From contig NZ_JAJOMX010000001.1 of NCBI RefSeq assembly GCF_024699925.1, positions 558,001 to 622,000 on the forward strand: a stretch of DNA of 64,000 nucleotides, given 5' to 3'. Of the stretch, positions 8,123 through 16,712 are shown piece by piece; within the stretch, counting starts at the first letter, position 1, and every line of letters begins with the position of its first letter. This DNA is from Mesorhizobium sp. J428 (GTDB taxonomy: Bacteria > Pseudomonadota > Alphaproteobacteria > Rhizobiales > Rhizobiaceae). The position numbers were made by a program, and so were the translations under genes. The notes beneath the pieces were generated by a model, which was given only the letters and a program-made list of their open reading frames with translations, made no database searches and was not told the origin of the DNA.

Positions 8123-10021
8123 ATGAAGACGTCCATCGCGACAGTTTCCATCAGCGGCGACCTGCGGGAAAAGCTCGCGGCGATCGCGGGAGCGGGATTC
8201 GACGGCGTCGAGATTTTCGAGAACGATTTCCTGGCCTTCGACGGATCACCCGCGGAGGTGGGACGCATGGTGCGCGACCACGGGCTCGAGATCACGCTGC
8301 TCCAGCCTTTCCGCGACTTCGAGGGCCTGCCCGAGCCGCAGCGCAGCCGCGCCTTCGATCGCGCGGAGCGGAAGTTCGACCTCATGCAGGAGCTCGGCAC
8401 CGACCTGATCCTGGTCTGCTCCTCGGTCTCGCAGGCCGCGCTCGGCGGCATCGACCGGGCGGCTTCGGATTTCCGGGAGCTCGGCGAGCGCGCGGCGAAA
8501 CGCGGGCTGCGCGTCGGCTACGAGGCGCTCGCCTGGGGCCGGCATGTCAGCGACCACCGTGACGCGTGGGAGATCGTGCGCCGCGCCGACCATCCTAATG
8601 TCGGGCTTATCCTCGATTCCTTCCATACGCTGGCGCGCAAGATCGATGTCGGCTCGATCCGTTCGATCCCCGGCGATCGCATCTTTATCGTCCAGCTTGC
8701 CGACGCACCGCTGATCGAGATGGACCTGCTCTACTGGAGCCGGCATTTCCGCAACATGCCGGGCGAAGGCGACCTGCCGGTGGTCGACTTCATGCGCGCC
8801 GTCGCCGCCACAGGCTATGATGGGCCGATCTCGCTCGAAATCTTCAACGACCAGTTCCGCGGCGGCTCTCCCAAGTCGATCTCGGTCGACGGCCGCCGCT
8901 CACTGGTCAACCTCATGGACCAGGTCCGCCGCGCCGAACCCGCCCTCCAGATCAGGGTGCCGGAAATGCCGGACCGTATCGCGGTCGAAGGCGTCGAGTT
9001 CATCGAATTCGCGGCGAACGAGCAGGAAGCTGCCGAACTCGGTAAGGCACTCGCATCAATAGGGTTCAGCCTGGCAGCGAAGCACCGCACGAAGGATGTG
9101 ACGCTCTGGCGCCAGGGTCGGGCGGGGGGCGGCATCAACCTCGTCGTCAACACCGAGCAGGAGGGCTTCGCGCACTCCTCCTACCTTATCCACGGCACCA
9201 ACGCATACGCCGTCGGGCTTCGAGTTGCGGACGCAGCCGCGACGGTAGCCCGCGCACGCGCGCTGGGCGCCGAGACCTTCGAGCAGAAGCGCGGCCCCGG
9301 CGAACTGCCGATCCCGGCGATCCGCGGCGTCGGCGGCGGCGTCATTTATTTCATCGACGGCGCGCTGGCCAATGTCTGGGACGTCGAGTTCGAGCCGGTC
9401 GCCTCTGCCGCGGTCGCAGACGCCGGGCTGACCCGGATCGACCATGTCGCGCAGACGATGAACTACGAGGAAATGCTCACTTGGATCCTCTTCTACACTT
9501 CGATCTTCCGCGCCGCAAAGGCGCCCATGGTCGACGTGGTCGATCCCGCAGGCCTGGTGCGCAGCCAGGCGATCGAGGGGGAAGGCGGAGCGCTGCGCCT
9601 CACACTCAACGGCGCGGAGAACCGCAGGACGCTCGCCGGCCATTTTATCGCAGAGAGCTTCGGCTCCTCGGTCCAGCATCTCGCCTTCGCCACCGACGAC
9701 ATCTTCGCCTCCTCGGCAAGGCTAGACGCCCTCGGCTTCTCCCGGCTCGAGATAACTCCCAACTATTACGACGACCTCGAAGCCCGCTTCGGCCTCGAAC
9801 CCGACTTCGCCGATCGACTCAAGGCGGCCAACATCCTCTACGACCGCGACGCGACCGGAGGCGAGTATTTCCAGCTCTACAGCCCGGCGATCGGCGAAGG
9901 CTTCTTCTTCGAGATTGTCGAACGGCGCGGCGGCTATGGCGGCTACGGCGCGCCCAATGCCCCGTTCCGCATCGCCGCGCAAAAGCGGCATATCCGCCCG
10001 GCCGGCATGCCGAGGGTCTGA
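8123..10021 (+). CDS. quiC1: 3-dehydroshikimate dehydratase fused to a 4-hydroxyphenylpyruvate-dioxygenase-like domain (QuiC1 type)
   Basis: Bifunctional-looking protein of 632 residues. Residues ~1-285 form a sugar-phosphate isomerase/epimerase TIM barrel (AIAGAGFDGVEIFENDFLAF; LGTDLILVCSSVS; later DGPISLEIFNDQFRG), the catalytic part that converts 3-dehydroshikimate to protocatechuate. Residues ~295-630 form a VOC/HPPD-like domain (DHVAQTMNYEEMLTWILFYT; SVQHLAFATDDIF; GGEYFQLYSPAIGEGFFFEI). This architecture is known for Pseudomonas QuiC1, where the second domain has no confirmed dioxygenase role. ATG at 8123 is chosen because GGGGAGG sits 8 bases before it. It feeds quinate/shikimate carbon into the beta-ketoadipate route, consistent with the aromatic-acid theme of the left end. 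Confidence 0.87.
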   Translation: MKTSIATVSISGDLREKLAAIAGAGFDGVEIFENDFLAFDGSPAEVGRMVRDHGLEITLLQPFRDFEGLPEPQRSRAFDRAERKFDLMQELGTDLILVCSSVSQAALGGIDRAASDFRELGERAAKRGLRVGYEALAWGRHVSDHRDAWEIVRRADHPNVGLILDSFHTLARKIDVGSIRSIPGDRIFIVQLADAPLIEMDLLYWSRHFRNMPGEGDLPVVDFMRAVAATGYDGPISLEIFNDQFRGGSPKSISVDGRRSLVNLMDQVRRAEPALQIRVPEMPDRIAVEGVEFIEFAANEQEAAELGKALASIGFSLAAKHRTKDVTLWRQGRAGGGINLVVNTEQEGFAHSSYLIHGTNAYAVGLRVADAAATVARARALGAETFEQKRGPGELPIPAIRGVGGGVIYFIDGALANVWDVEFEPVASAAVADAGLTRIDHVAQTMNYEEMLTWILFYTSIFRAAKAPMVDVVDPAGLVRSQAIEGEGGALRLTLNGAENRRTLAGHFIAESFGSSVQHLAFATDDIFASSARLDALGFSRLEITPNYYDDLEARFGLEPDFADRLKAANILYDRDATGGEYFQLYSPAIGEGFFFEIVERRGGYGGYGAPNAPFRIAAQKRHIRPAGMPRV

Positions 10022-10069
10022 CTGCCCGGCACGTGGTGCCTGGCCTTCCGCGATTACGGACGGCCGGGT

Positions 10070-10083
10070 TTGATTTGCGTCAT
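10070..10083 (+). promoter_or_regulatory. weak FNR/FixK-like half-matched box upstream of phosphoketolase
   Basis: TTGATTTGCGTCAT matches the TTGAT-N4-ATCAA consensus except at two positions of the right arm. It lies 47 bp before the phosphoketolase start. Better boxes in this window precede genes that rhizobia often co-regulate with phosphoketolase, so it is recorded as a possible degenerate site only. Confidence 0.3.
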
Positions 10084-10130
10084 TGCCCTGTCACGCATGA
10101 GCGACGATTTTCACGGAAGCGGCCGGTCGG

Positions 10131-12582
10131 ATGAAGTCGGCCGCGGAGGCAAAGGGTTGTCGTCAGCCCCTCCTGCCCTATCGTCGGCAGTGGGGCCGCA
10201 TGCACAGGGAGACGCTGGTGGCGCTGGACAGGACTACACTCGAGCTCATGGACCGCTACTGGCGGGCGGCCAATTACGTCTCGGTCGGCCAGATCTACCT
10301 GCTCGACAATCCTCTGCTGCGCGAACCGCTGGCCGCGTGGGACGTCAAGCCGCGGCTGCTCGGCCACTGGGGCACGACACCCGGCCTCAACTTCATCTAC
10401 GTCCACCTCAACCGCATCATCAAGGAACGCCACCTCGACGTGCTCTATGTCTGTGGCCCCGGCCATGGCGGGCCGGCAATGGTCGCCAACACCTATCTCG
10501 AAGGCACCTACAGCGAGATCTATCCTGAAATCGGCCAGGACGAGGAAGGTTTGCGCCGGCTGTTCAAGCAGTTCTCGTTCCCCGGCGGCGTGCCGAGCCA
10601 CGTCGCACCTGAGACGCCCGGCTCGATCCATGAGGGCGGCGAACTCGGCTATGCGCTCGTCCACGCCTTTGGCGCGGCCTTCGACAATCCCGACCTCGTG
10701 GTCGCCTGCGTCGTCGGCGACGGCGAAGCCGAGACCGGCCCCCTGGCCGCGGCCTGGCACTCCAACAAGTTCCTCAACCCGAAGGTCGACGGCGCGGTGC
10801 TGCCGATCCTGCACCTCAACGGCTACAAGATCGCCAACCCGACGCTGCTTGCGCGGATGGACGACGCGGAATTGCGCGACCTCTTCTCCGGCTACGGCTA
10901 CGAGCCGTTTTTCGTCGAGGGCCACGAGCCCTTCCCCATGCACGAGGCGATGGCGGCCACCTTCGACACCGCCTTCGACCGCATCAGGGAGATCCAACGC
11001 GCGGCCCGCCAGCCGGGCGCGGCCGCGACACGGCCACGCTGGCCGATGATCGTGCTGCGCAGTCCGAAAGGCTGGACCGGCCCGAAGGAGGTCGACGGCA
11101 AGAAGGTCGAGGACTTCTGGCGCTCGCACCAGGTGCCCGTCGCCAATGCGCGCGGCGACGCGGCGCACCGCAGGGTTCTGGAAGACTGGATGCTGAGCTA
11201 CCGCCCGGGCGAGCTGTTCGACGGCGCCGGCCGGCTGCTGCCGGAGATTGCAGCACTCGCACCGGAGGGAAACAAGCGCATGGGTGCCCTGCCCCATGCC
11301 AATGGCGGACTCCTGAAGCAGGATCTCGTCCTGCCCGACTGGAAGAGCCTCGCGATCGACGTGCCACAGCCCGGCGGTCCGACCGCCGAGACGACCCGCT
11401 TCATGGGGGCCTATCTGCGCGAGGTGATCCGCCTGAACGTGGAAACGAAGAACTTCCGCCTGATGGGGCCGGACGAGACGGCCTCGAACCGGCTCGACGC
11501 CGTCTTCGAAGCCACCAATCGCGTCTGGATGGAGCGCATCGAGCCTTATGATGTCCAGCTCGCGCCGGAAGGCCGCGTGATGGAGGTTCTGTCGGAGCAT
11601 CTGTGCCAGGGCTGGCTGGAGGGCTATTTGCTCACCGGCCGCCATGGCCTGTTCTCCTGCTACGAGGCCTTCATCCATATCGTCGATTCGATGGTGAACC
11701 AGCACGCCAAATGGCTGAAGACCTCGTCTGAACTGCCCTGGCGCAAGCCGATCGCCTCGCTCAACTACCTGCTCACCTCGCATGTCTGGCGCCAGGACCA
11801 TAACGGCTTCAGCCACCAGGATCCGGGCTTCGCCGACTTCGTCGCCAACAAGAAGGCCGACACGGTGCGGCTATATTTCCCGCCAGACGCCAACACGCTC
11901 CTGTGGGTCACCGACCACTGCTTGCGCACCTGGAACCGCATCAACGTCATCACCGCCGGCAAGCAGCCGCAGCCGCAATGGCTGACCGCCAACGAGGCAG
12001 AGGCACATTGCCGGGCCGGCGCCGGCGTCTGGGACTGGGCCTGCACCTGCCCCGCCGGCGAGGAGCCCGACGTGGTGATGGCCTGCGCGGGCGACGTATC
12101 CGACGCTTGAGACCCTTGCCGCGGTGGACCTGCTGCGCACCGCCATCCCCGAGCTGAAGATCCGCGTTGTCAACGTCGTCGACCTGATGACGCTGCAGTC
12201 TCATACGGAACATCCGCACGGCTTCACCGACGCGAAATTCGACGCGCTGTTCACCAAGGATCGCCCGGTGATCTTCGCCTATCACGGCTATCCTTATCTC
12301 ATCCATCGCCTCACCTACCGGCGGACCAACCACGACAATCTCCACGTTCACGGCTTCCGCGAGGAGGGAACGACCACCACACCCTTCGATATGGCAGTGA
12401 TGAACGAGCTCGACCGCTACCATCTGGCGCTCGCTGCGATCCGTCGCCTCCCTGGCTTCGCCGGGCGGGCGGAAGCGGCCGTCACGGCGATCGAGCGCAA
12501 GCTCGCAGCGCACCATGATTATGTGCGCCAGCACGGCGAGGACATGCCGGAGATCCGCGATTGGCAGTGGCCGTCGAAATGA
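10131..12582 (+). pseudogene. xfp: phosphoketolase (one frameshift)
   Basis: Thiamine-diphosphate enzyme that phosphorolyses xylulose-5-phosphate (and often fructose-6-phosphate) to acetyl phosphate plus an aldose phosphate. Seen: [15 protein letters not shown] (~43), [13 protein letters not shown] (~78), the ThDP motif GDGEAETGP (196-204) and the C-terminal [14 protein letters not shown]. The frame is lost at 12098-12099: GDV is followed out of frame by a stop, whereas removing one base gives [21 protein letters not shown] and runs to 12582. Restored length is about 817 residues, right for the family. The start is uncertain; ATG at 10200 ([11 protein letters not shown]) is also possible and both ribosome sites are weak. 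The next gene uses its product, acetyl phosphate. Confidence 0.86.
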
Positions 12583-12663
12583 GCCGACGCGCCCCGGGCT
12601 TGACGTGCCGCCCCGCGTCGGGGAAATCGGCATTGTCGATCCCTCGACCCGAAGCGGAACCTC

Positions 12664-14469
12664 ATGCACATCCTCGTCTTCAACGCCGGCAGTTCGAGCC
12701 TCAAATTCAGCGTGTTCCGCGCCGGGCGCGAAGAGGCTGAGGAACTGCTCAAAGGCTCCTACGAGCGATTTCGCGGTGGCGAGTGCGACTTCCGCTTCCG
12801 CCACGGCGAGACGGACGAACGTGGAACCGCCCCGATCGCCAATATCGATCAGGCGGTGGAGGCGATCCCGGCCGTCCTCGAACGCTTCGGCCTGACCGCG
12901 CTCGATGCGGTCGGCCATCGGGTGGTGCACGGCGGCGCGCGATTCTCGGCCGCTGTCGTTCTCGACGATGCGATCGTCGCCGAGATCGATGCGCTCACCC
13001 CGCTCGCCCCGCTGCACAACCCCGCCAATCTGGGCGCGATCCGTCTCTGCCGCAGGCTCTGGCCGGACGTGCCGCAGGTCGCCGTCTTCGACACCGCCTT
13101 CCACGCCACCAACCCGCCTTTCGCGACCACCTATGCGGTGCCGAAGCAGTGGCGCGATGCGGGACTGCGTCGCTACGGCTTCCATGGCACCTCGCACAAA
13201 TACGTCGCGCTGCACGCCGCGCAGGAAATCGGCGTTCCCGCCTCTGACCTCCAGATCGTCAGCGTGCATCTCGGCAACGGCGCCAGCGTCTGCGCGGTCA
13301 ACCGCGGCAAGAGCATGGACAGCTCCATGGGCATGACGCCGCTCGAAGGCCTCGTCATGGGCACCCGCTCGGGTGATGTCGATCCCGGCGCCTTCGGCTT
13401 TCTCGGCCGGCGGTTCGGCCTGTCGACACAGGAGATCGAAACCGCGTTGAACAACGACAGCGGGCTGAAGGGCCTCACCGGCTCGTCCGACATGCGCGAC
13501 CTGGAGGACCGGGCGGCCAAGGGCGACCTCGACGCGCAGCTCGCCATCGAGATCTTCACCTACCGCGCGCGCAAATATGTCGGGGCCTATGCCGCCGCCA
13601 TGGGCGGGCTGGACGCGGTCGTATTCACCGGCGGCATCGGCGAAAACTCCCCCTCGATGCGGCGGCGCATCTGCGACGGGCTGGAGTTCATGGGGCTCAG
13701 GCTCGACCACGACCGCAACCAGTCGGTCGATCTTTCGAACCGCGCCGCTCCGCAGATCCAGGCCTACGGCTCGCGCGTGCGCATCTTCGTCACCGAGACG
13801 GCCGAGCAGCTGATGATCGCGCGAGAGACGGCCGCGGCACTGTCGCTGCCCGCCCCCGTCAACGAAGAGATCCCGGTCGCCGTCTCCGCCCGCCACGTCC
13901 ATCTCTCGGCTTCCGCGGTCGAGACCCTGTTCGGCCCCGGCTACCAGCTCACGCCTGCCAAGCCGCTGCGACAGCCCGGCCAGTGGGCGGCAGCCGAACG
14001 TGTCGCGCTTTCGGGGCCGAAGGGCCGACTGGAGCGGGTCGCGATCCTCGGCCCCTTGCGTCCGCGCACGCAGATCGAGGTGTCGCGCACCGACAGCTTC
14101 GCGCTCGGCATCGACGCGCCGGTGCGCGAGAGCGGCAAGCTCGACGGCACGCCGGTCGTGACCATCGCCGGCCCCGCGGGCAATCTGGTCACCGACGGGC
14201 TGATCATCGCCGCGCGCCACATCCACACGAATCCGGCGGATGCCGCCCGCCTTGGCCTGGAGGACGGCGAATATGTCGACGTGCGCATCGGCGATGCCGA
14301 TCGCGGCCTCACCTTCGCCCGTACGCTGGTGCGGGTTGGCGCGAATTCCTTCACCGAGATGCACATCGACACAGACGAGGGCAATGCCGCGGGCATAGGC
14401 GTCGGCGACGGTGAGGAAGGCGAGATTCTCCAGGAGGCTGCCACGGTGCGCAGCCACTCGCCCGGTTGA
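12664..14469 (+). CDS. ackA: acetate kinase fused to a PduL-type phosphotransacylase
   Basis: Two enzymes in one 601-residue chain. Residues 1-~395 are acetate kinase: VFNAGSSSLKF (5-15), HRVVHGG (85-91), GFHGTSHKY (172-180), HLGNGAS (202-208) and GGIGENS (323-329). Residues ~400-595 are a PduL domain, the zinc enzyme that moves acyl groups between phosphate and CoA: ARHVHLS (409-415) and AARHIHTN (516-523) carry metal-binding histidines, and EMHIDTDEGNAA (565-576) is the C-terminal signature. Downstream of phosphoketolase the fusion would take acetyl phosphate either to acetate plus ATP or to acetyl-CoA. No frameshift or stop lies at the junction. Each half is normal length, so this is a true fusion in the sequence as given. 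Confidence 0.88.
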   Translation: MHILVFNAGSSSLKFSVFRAGREEAEELLKGSYERFRGGECDFRFRHGETDERGTAPIANIDQAVEAIPAVLERFGLTALDAVGHRVVHGGARFSAAVVLDDAIVAEIDALTPLAPLHNPANLGAIRLCRRLWPDVPQVAVFDTAFHATNPPFATTYAVPKQWRDAGLRRYGFHGTSHKYVALHAAQEIGVPASDLQIVSVHLGNGASVCAVNRGKSMDSSMGMTPLEGLVMGTRSGDVDPGAFGFLGRRFGLSTQEIETALNNDSGLKGLTGSSDMRDLEDRAAKGDLDAQLAIEIFTYRARKYVGAYAAAMGGLDAVVFTGGIGENSPSMRRRICDGLEFMGLRLDHDRNQSVDLSNRAAPQIQAYGSRVRIFVTETAEQLMIARETAAALSLPAPVNEEIPVAVSARHVHLSASAVETLFGPGYQLTPAKPLRQPGQWAAAERVALSGPKGRLERVAILGPLRPRTQIEVSRTDSFALGIDAPVRESGKLDGTPVVTIAGPAGNLVTDGLIIAARHIHTNPADAARLGLEDGEYVDVRIGDADRGLTFARTLVRVGANSFTEMHIDTDEGNAAGIGVGDGEEGEILQEAATVRSHSPG

Positions 14470-14524
14470 TCCGGTCTCCAGTTTGCCGCATTGCACAAAT
14501 CGCGACGCCGGTCAGAATGCCGTC

Positions 14525-15124
14525 ATGAGTTCAGCCCCCCTCAAGATCCTGGTCATCGACGAGAACCGCATTCGCGCGGCGATCATCGAGGAAGGCCTGC
14601 GCGAGACGGGCTATGCGCATGTGACGATCGTCCACGACGTCAACGGCATCGCGCGCCGGATCGCCGAGGTCGAGCCGGACGTGATCGTGATCGACCTGGA
14701 GAACCCCAACCGCGACATGCTGGAGAACATGTTCCAGCTCTCGCGCGCAGTGAAGCGGCCGATCGCGATGTTCGTCGACCGATCCGACACGGCTTCCATC
14801 GAGGCAGCCGTGGACGCTGGCGTCTCGGCCTACATCATCGACGGGCTGCGCAAGGAGCGCGTCAAGCCGATCCTGCAGATGGCGATCAGCCGCTTCAACG
14901 CCTTCTCGCGCATGGCGCGCGAGCTGGAAGAGGCGCGCGGCGAGCTCGAGGGTCGCAAGGTGATCGATCGGGCAAAGGGAATACTGATGAAGTCGCGGGG
15001 GCTCTCCGAGGAGGAGGCCTATACGCTCCTGCGCAAGACGGCGATGAACCAGAACCGCAAGCTGGCCGACGTGGCGCAGAGTCTCGTCACTGCGGCCGAC
15101 CTGCTCGGGCCGGGAGGCCTCTAG
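14525..15124 (+). CDS. nasT: nitrate-responsive ANTAR antiterminator NasT
   Basis: A 199-residue regulator with an N-terminal pseudo-receiver (ILVIDENRIRAAIIEEGLRE; VIVIDLENPNRDMLENM; FVDRSDTASIEAAVDAG) and a C-terminal ANTAR RNA-binding domain (~residues 135-192: ELEGRKVIDRAKGILMKSRG, LSEEEAYTLLRKTAMNQNRK). ANTAR proteins of this type bind paired hexaloop hairpins in leader RNAs and prevent termination. The next gene, three bases after its stop, is its nitrate-sensing partner nasS, and a fitting leader lies in front of nrtA. In the known NasS-NasT pair, NasS holds NasT inactive until nitrate or nitrite binds. Confidence 0.92.
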   Translation: MSSAPLKILVIDENRIRAAIIEEGLRETGYAHVTIVHDVNGIARRIAEVEPDVIVIDLENPNRDMLENMFQLSRAVKRPIAMFVDRSDTASIEAAVDAGVSAYIIDGLRKERVKPILQMAISRFNAFSRMARELEEARGELEGRKVIDRAKGILMKSRGLSEEEAYTLLRKTAMNQNRKLADVAQSLVTAADLLGPGGL

Positions 15125-15126
15125 GA

Positions 15127-16365
15127 ATGGCGGACTACGAGATCAATGCCGGTTTCATGCCGCTGTTCGACAGCGCCGTGCTGGTGAGCGCCCGCGAGAT
15201 CGGCTTCGCGGCGCGGGAGGGCATCGACCTGAAGCTCTCGCGAGAAACCTCCTGGGCCAACATCCGCGACCGCATTGCGATCGGCCATTTCGACGTTGCG
15301 CACATGCTGGGGCCGATGCCTCTCGCCTGCAATCTCGGCCTCACGCCGCTCGCCTCAGACACGATCGTGCCCTTCTCGCTGGGACTCGGCGGCAATTGCG
15401 TCACAGTCTCGAACGCCGTCTGGGACGGCATGACGGCGCATGGCGCACATCCGGACCTCGACCCGACCCGCAACGGAACGGCGCTCCGCGACTTGATCCG
15501 CGCCCGCGCCGCCGCAGGCGAGGCGCCGCTGCGCTTTGCCGTCACCCACCCGCATTCGGGGCACAATTACGAGCTGCGCTACTGGCTCGCCGGTTGCGGC
15601 ATCGATCCGTCGCGTGAGGTCGAGATCGTCATCGTCCCGCCGCCGTTCATGGCCGATGCGCTGGCCGCGGGGCGCATCGACGGCTATTGCGTCGGCGAGC
15701 CCTGGAACAGCGTCTCTGTCGTGGCCGGCACCGGCCATATCGCCACGGTAAAGGCAGCCATCTGGCGCGCCAGCCCCGAAAAGGTGCTCGGCGTGCGCAA
15801 GTCCTGGGCGCGCGACCATCCGGACGCCCTGTCCGCCCTGCTGCGGGCTCTCCATCATGCGGCACGCTGGTGCCAGGACCCGGCCAATCACCGCGAGCTG
15901 ACGGCGCTGATGGCGCAGCCCACCTTCCTCGGCCAGCCCGCCGAGATCCAGATGCGGGCACTGACGGGCCAGCTTGATGTCGGCGACGGGGTGCTGCGGC
16001 GGGTCGACGACTTCTTCCTCCCCTTCGACAAGGCGGCGAATTTCCCGTGGAAGAGCCATGCGCTGTGGTTCTACACCCAGATGGTGCGCTGGGGCGACGT
16101 CCGGCACACGCCGGCCAATGCCGCGATCGCGCGCGACTGCTACCGTCCCGACCTCTACCGCGCGGCGCTTAAGCCGCTCGGCGTCGCCCTGCCCGGCGCC
16201 AACGCCAAGGTGGAGGGCGCGCTGACCTCCGCGACGCCCGTCGGCTCTGCCGGCGCCAGCCTTGTGCTCGGTCCGGACGGCTTTTTCGACGGGCGGATCT
16301 TCGACCCCGATATGCTCGACGCCTATATCGAGGCCCAGGCTTCCGGTCTTCAGGCGGCAGACTGA
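15127..16365 (+). CDS. nasS: nitrate/nitrite sensor NasS (cytoplasmic NrtA-like protein)
   Basis: A 412-residue protein of the CmpA/NrtA periplasmic-binding fold with no signal peptide (it starts MADYEINAGFMPLFDS), which marks NasS rather than a transporter receptor. Family stretches include AHMLGPMPLACNLGL, THPHSGHNYELRYWLAG, IDGYCVGEPWNS and WKSHALWFYTQMVRWGDV. ATG at 15127 follows the nasT stop by two bases, with GGGAGG lying inside the end of nasT, so the two are translationally coupled. Role from the family: bind nitrate/nitrite in the cytoplasm and release NasT to antiterminate the nrt-nir-nas operon. Confidence 0.9.
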   Translation: MADYEINAGFMPLFDSAVLVSAREIGFAAREGIDLKLSRETSWANIRDRIAIGHFDVAHMLGPMPLACNLGLTPLASDTIVPFSLGLGGNCVTVSNAVWDGMTAHGAHPDLDPTRNGTALRDLIRARAAAGEAPLRFAVTHPHSGHNYELRYWLAGCGIDPSREVEIVIVPPPFMADALAAGRIDGYCVGEPWNSVSVVAGTGHIATVKAAIWRASPEKVLGVRKSWARDHPDALSALLRALHHAARWCQDPANHRELTALMAQPTFLGQPAEIQMRALTGQLDVGDGVLRRVDDFFLPFDKAANFPWKSHALWFYTQMVRWGDVRHTPANAAIARDCYRPDLYRAALKPLGVALPGANAKVEGALTSATPVGSAGASLVLGPDGFFDGRIFDPDMLDAYIEAQASGLQAAD

Positions 16366-16387
16366 AGTCATCCGAACCGGAGCGCGT

Positions 16388-16404
16388 TGCACACAAATTG
16401 TGCA
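16388..16404 (+). promoter_or_regulatory. NtrC-type binding site upstream of nrtA
   Basis: TGCACACAAATTGTGCA, a 17-bp palindrome of TGCAC-N7-GTGCA form, the layout of the NtrC consensus. The dyad extends to GCGTTGCACA (16384-16393) against TGTGCAACGC (16399-16408). Its centre is about 131 bp upstream of the -12 element of a sigma-54 promoter, a normal distance for an enhancer. It could also fold as the nasS 3' hairpin, but no T-run follows. Confidence 0.75.
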
Positions 16405-16513
16405 ACGCAAAATGGCTGATTGCCGTTCAGACAGTCAGTCTATCGTCGGTCGCCTCCCGCGCGGCCGCGCGTAAATCACTGAACTTCCAGCAAAAGCACT
16501 TCGGCAGCTAGAC

Positions 16514-16529
16514 TGGCACGCTTCGTGCT
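16514..16529 (+). promoter_or_regulatory. sigma-54 (RpoN) promoter of the nrt-nir-nas operon
   Basis: TGGCACGCTTCGTGCT. The invariant GG at 16515-16516 and GC at 16527-16528 are separated by exactly ten bases, and TGGCACG matches the -24 element fully. The -12 element GTGCT differs from TTGCW by one base. With the NtrC palindrome upstream, this indicates nitrogen-limitation control of nitrate assimilation. Predicted transcript start is about 16540, leaving a leader of about 170 nt before nrtA. Confidence 0.78.
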
Positions 16530-16562
16530 TCCCTTATTGCGAGGCCGAAAGGCCACGAAATC

Positions 16563-16582
16563 GGCGTCCAAGGACGGGCGCC
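16563..16582 (+). ncRNA. ANTAR-target hexaloop hairpin in the nrtA leader
   Basis: GGCGTCC (16563-16569) pairs with GGGCGCC (16576-16582) in seven base pairs, one a G-U wobble, around the six-base loop AAGGAC. ANTAR targets have hexaloops with A at position 1 and G at position 4; this loop has both. It lies between the sigma-54 promoter and an intrinsic terminator, where a NasT-binding element must lie. ANTAR sites normally have two such hairpins. The second is less clear here: a candidate ATGGAC (16621-16626) sits inside the terminator stem region with poor closing pairs. Confidence 0.65.
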
Positions 16583-16589
16583 CCAAGGC

Positions 16590-16661
16590 AAAGCTGCCGA
16601 TCAGGACTTCGCGCTCCCGGATGGACGGACGCGAGGATCTGGCCGGCAGCTTTTCTTTTTT
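16590..16661 (+). terminator. intrinsic terminator in the nrtA leader (antitermination target)
   Basis: AAAGCTGCCG (16590-16599) is perfectly complementary to CGGCAGCTTT (16644-16653), and TTTTCTTTTTT follows at 16651-16661. Inside the loop CTTCGCG and CGCGAGG can extend the structure. It terminates before nrtA, whose start is at 16713, so it must be a conditional terminator rather than the end of nasS. It directly follows the ANTAR-type hairpin, giving a nitrate-dependent switch through NasT. Confidence 0.78.
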
Positions 16662-16712
16662 CCGCATCCCGCAACCGCGCCGCCTCCCAGGCCGCAAGCA
16701 CCGGAGACCGAT

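Noticed and set aside
11950..14496. Minus-strand open frame of 848 codons, and similar ones at 10080-11816 and 21178-22836
   Set aside because: Each is antisense to a clearly conserved enzyme gene and has shadow-type composition.
16384..16408. Ten-bp-stem hairpin after nasS as a terminator
   Set aside because: No T-run follows on the plus strand, and the core matches the NtrC palindrome at proper distance from a sigma-54 promoter. A secondary role at the nasS 3' end remains possible.
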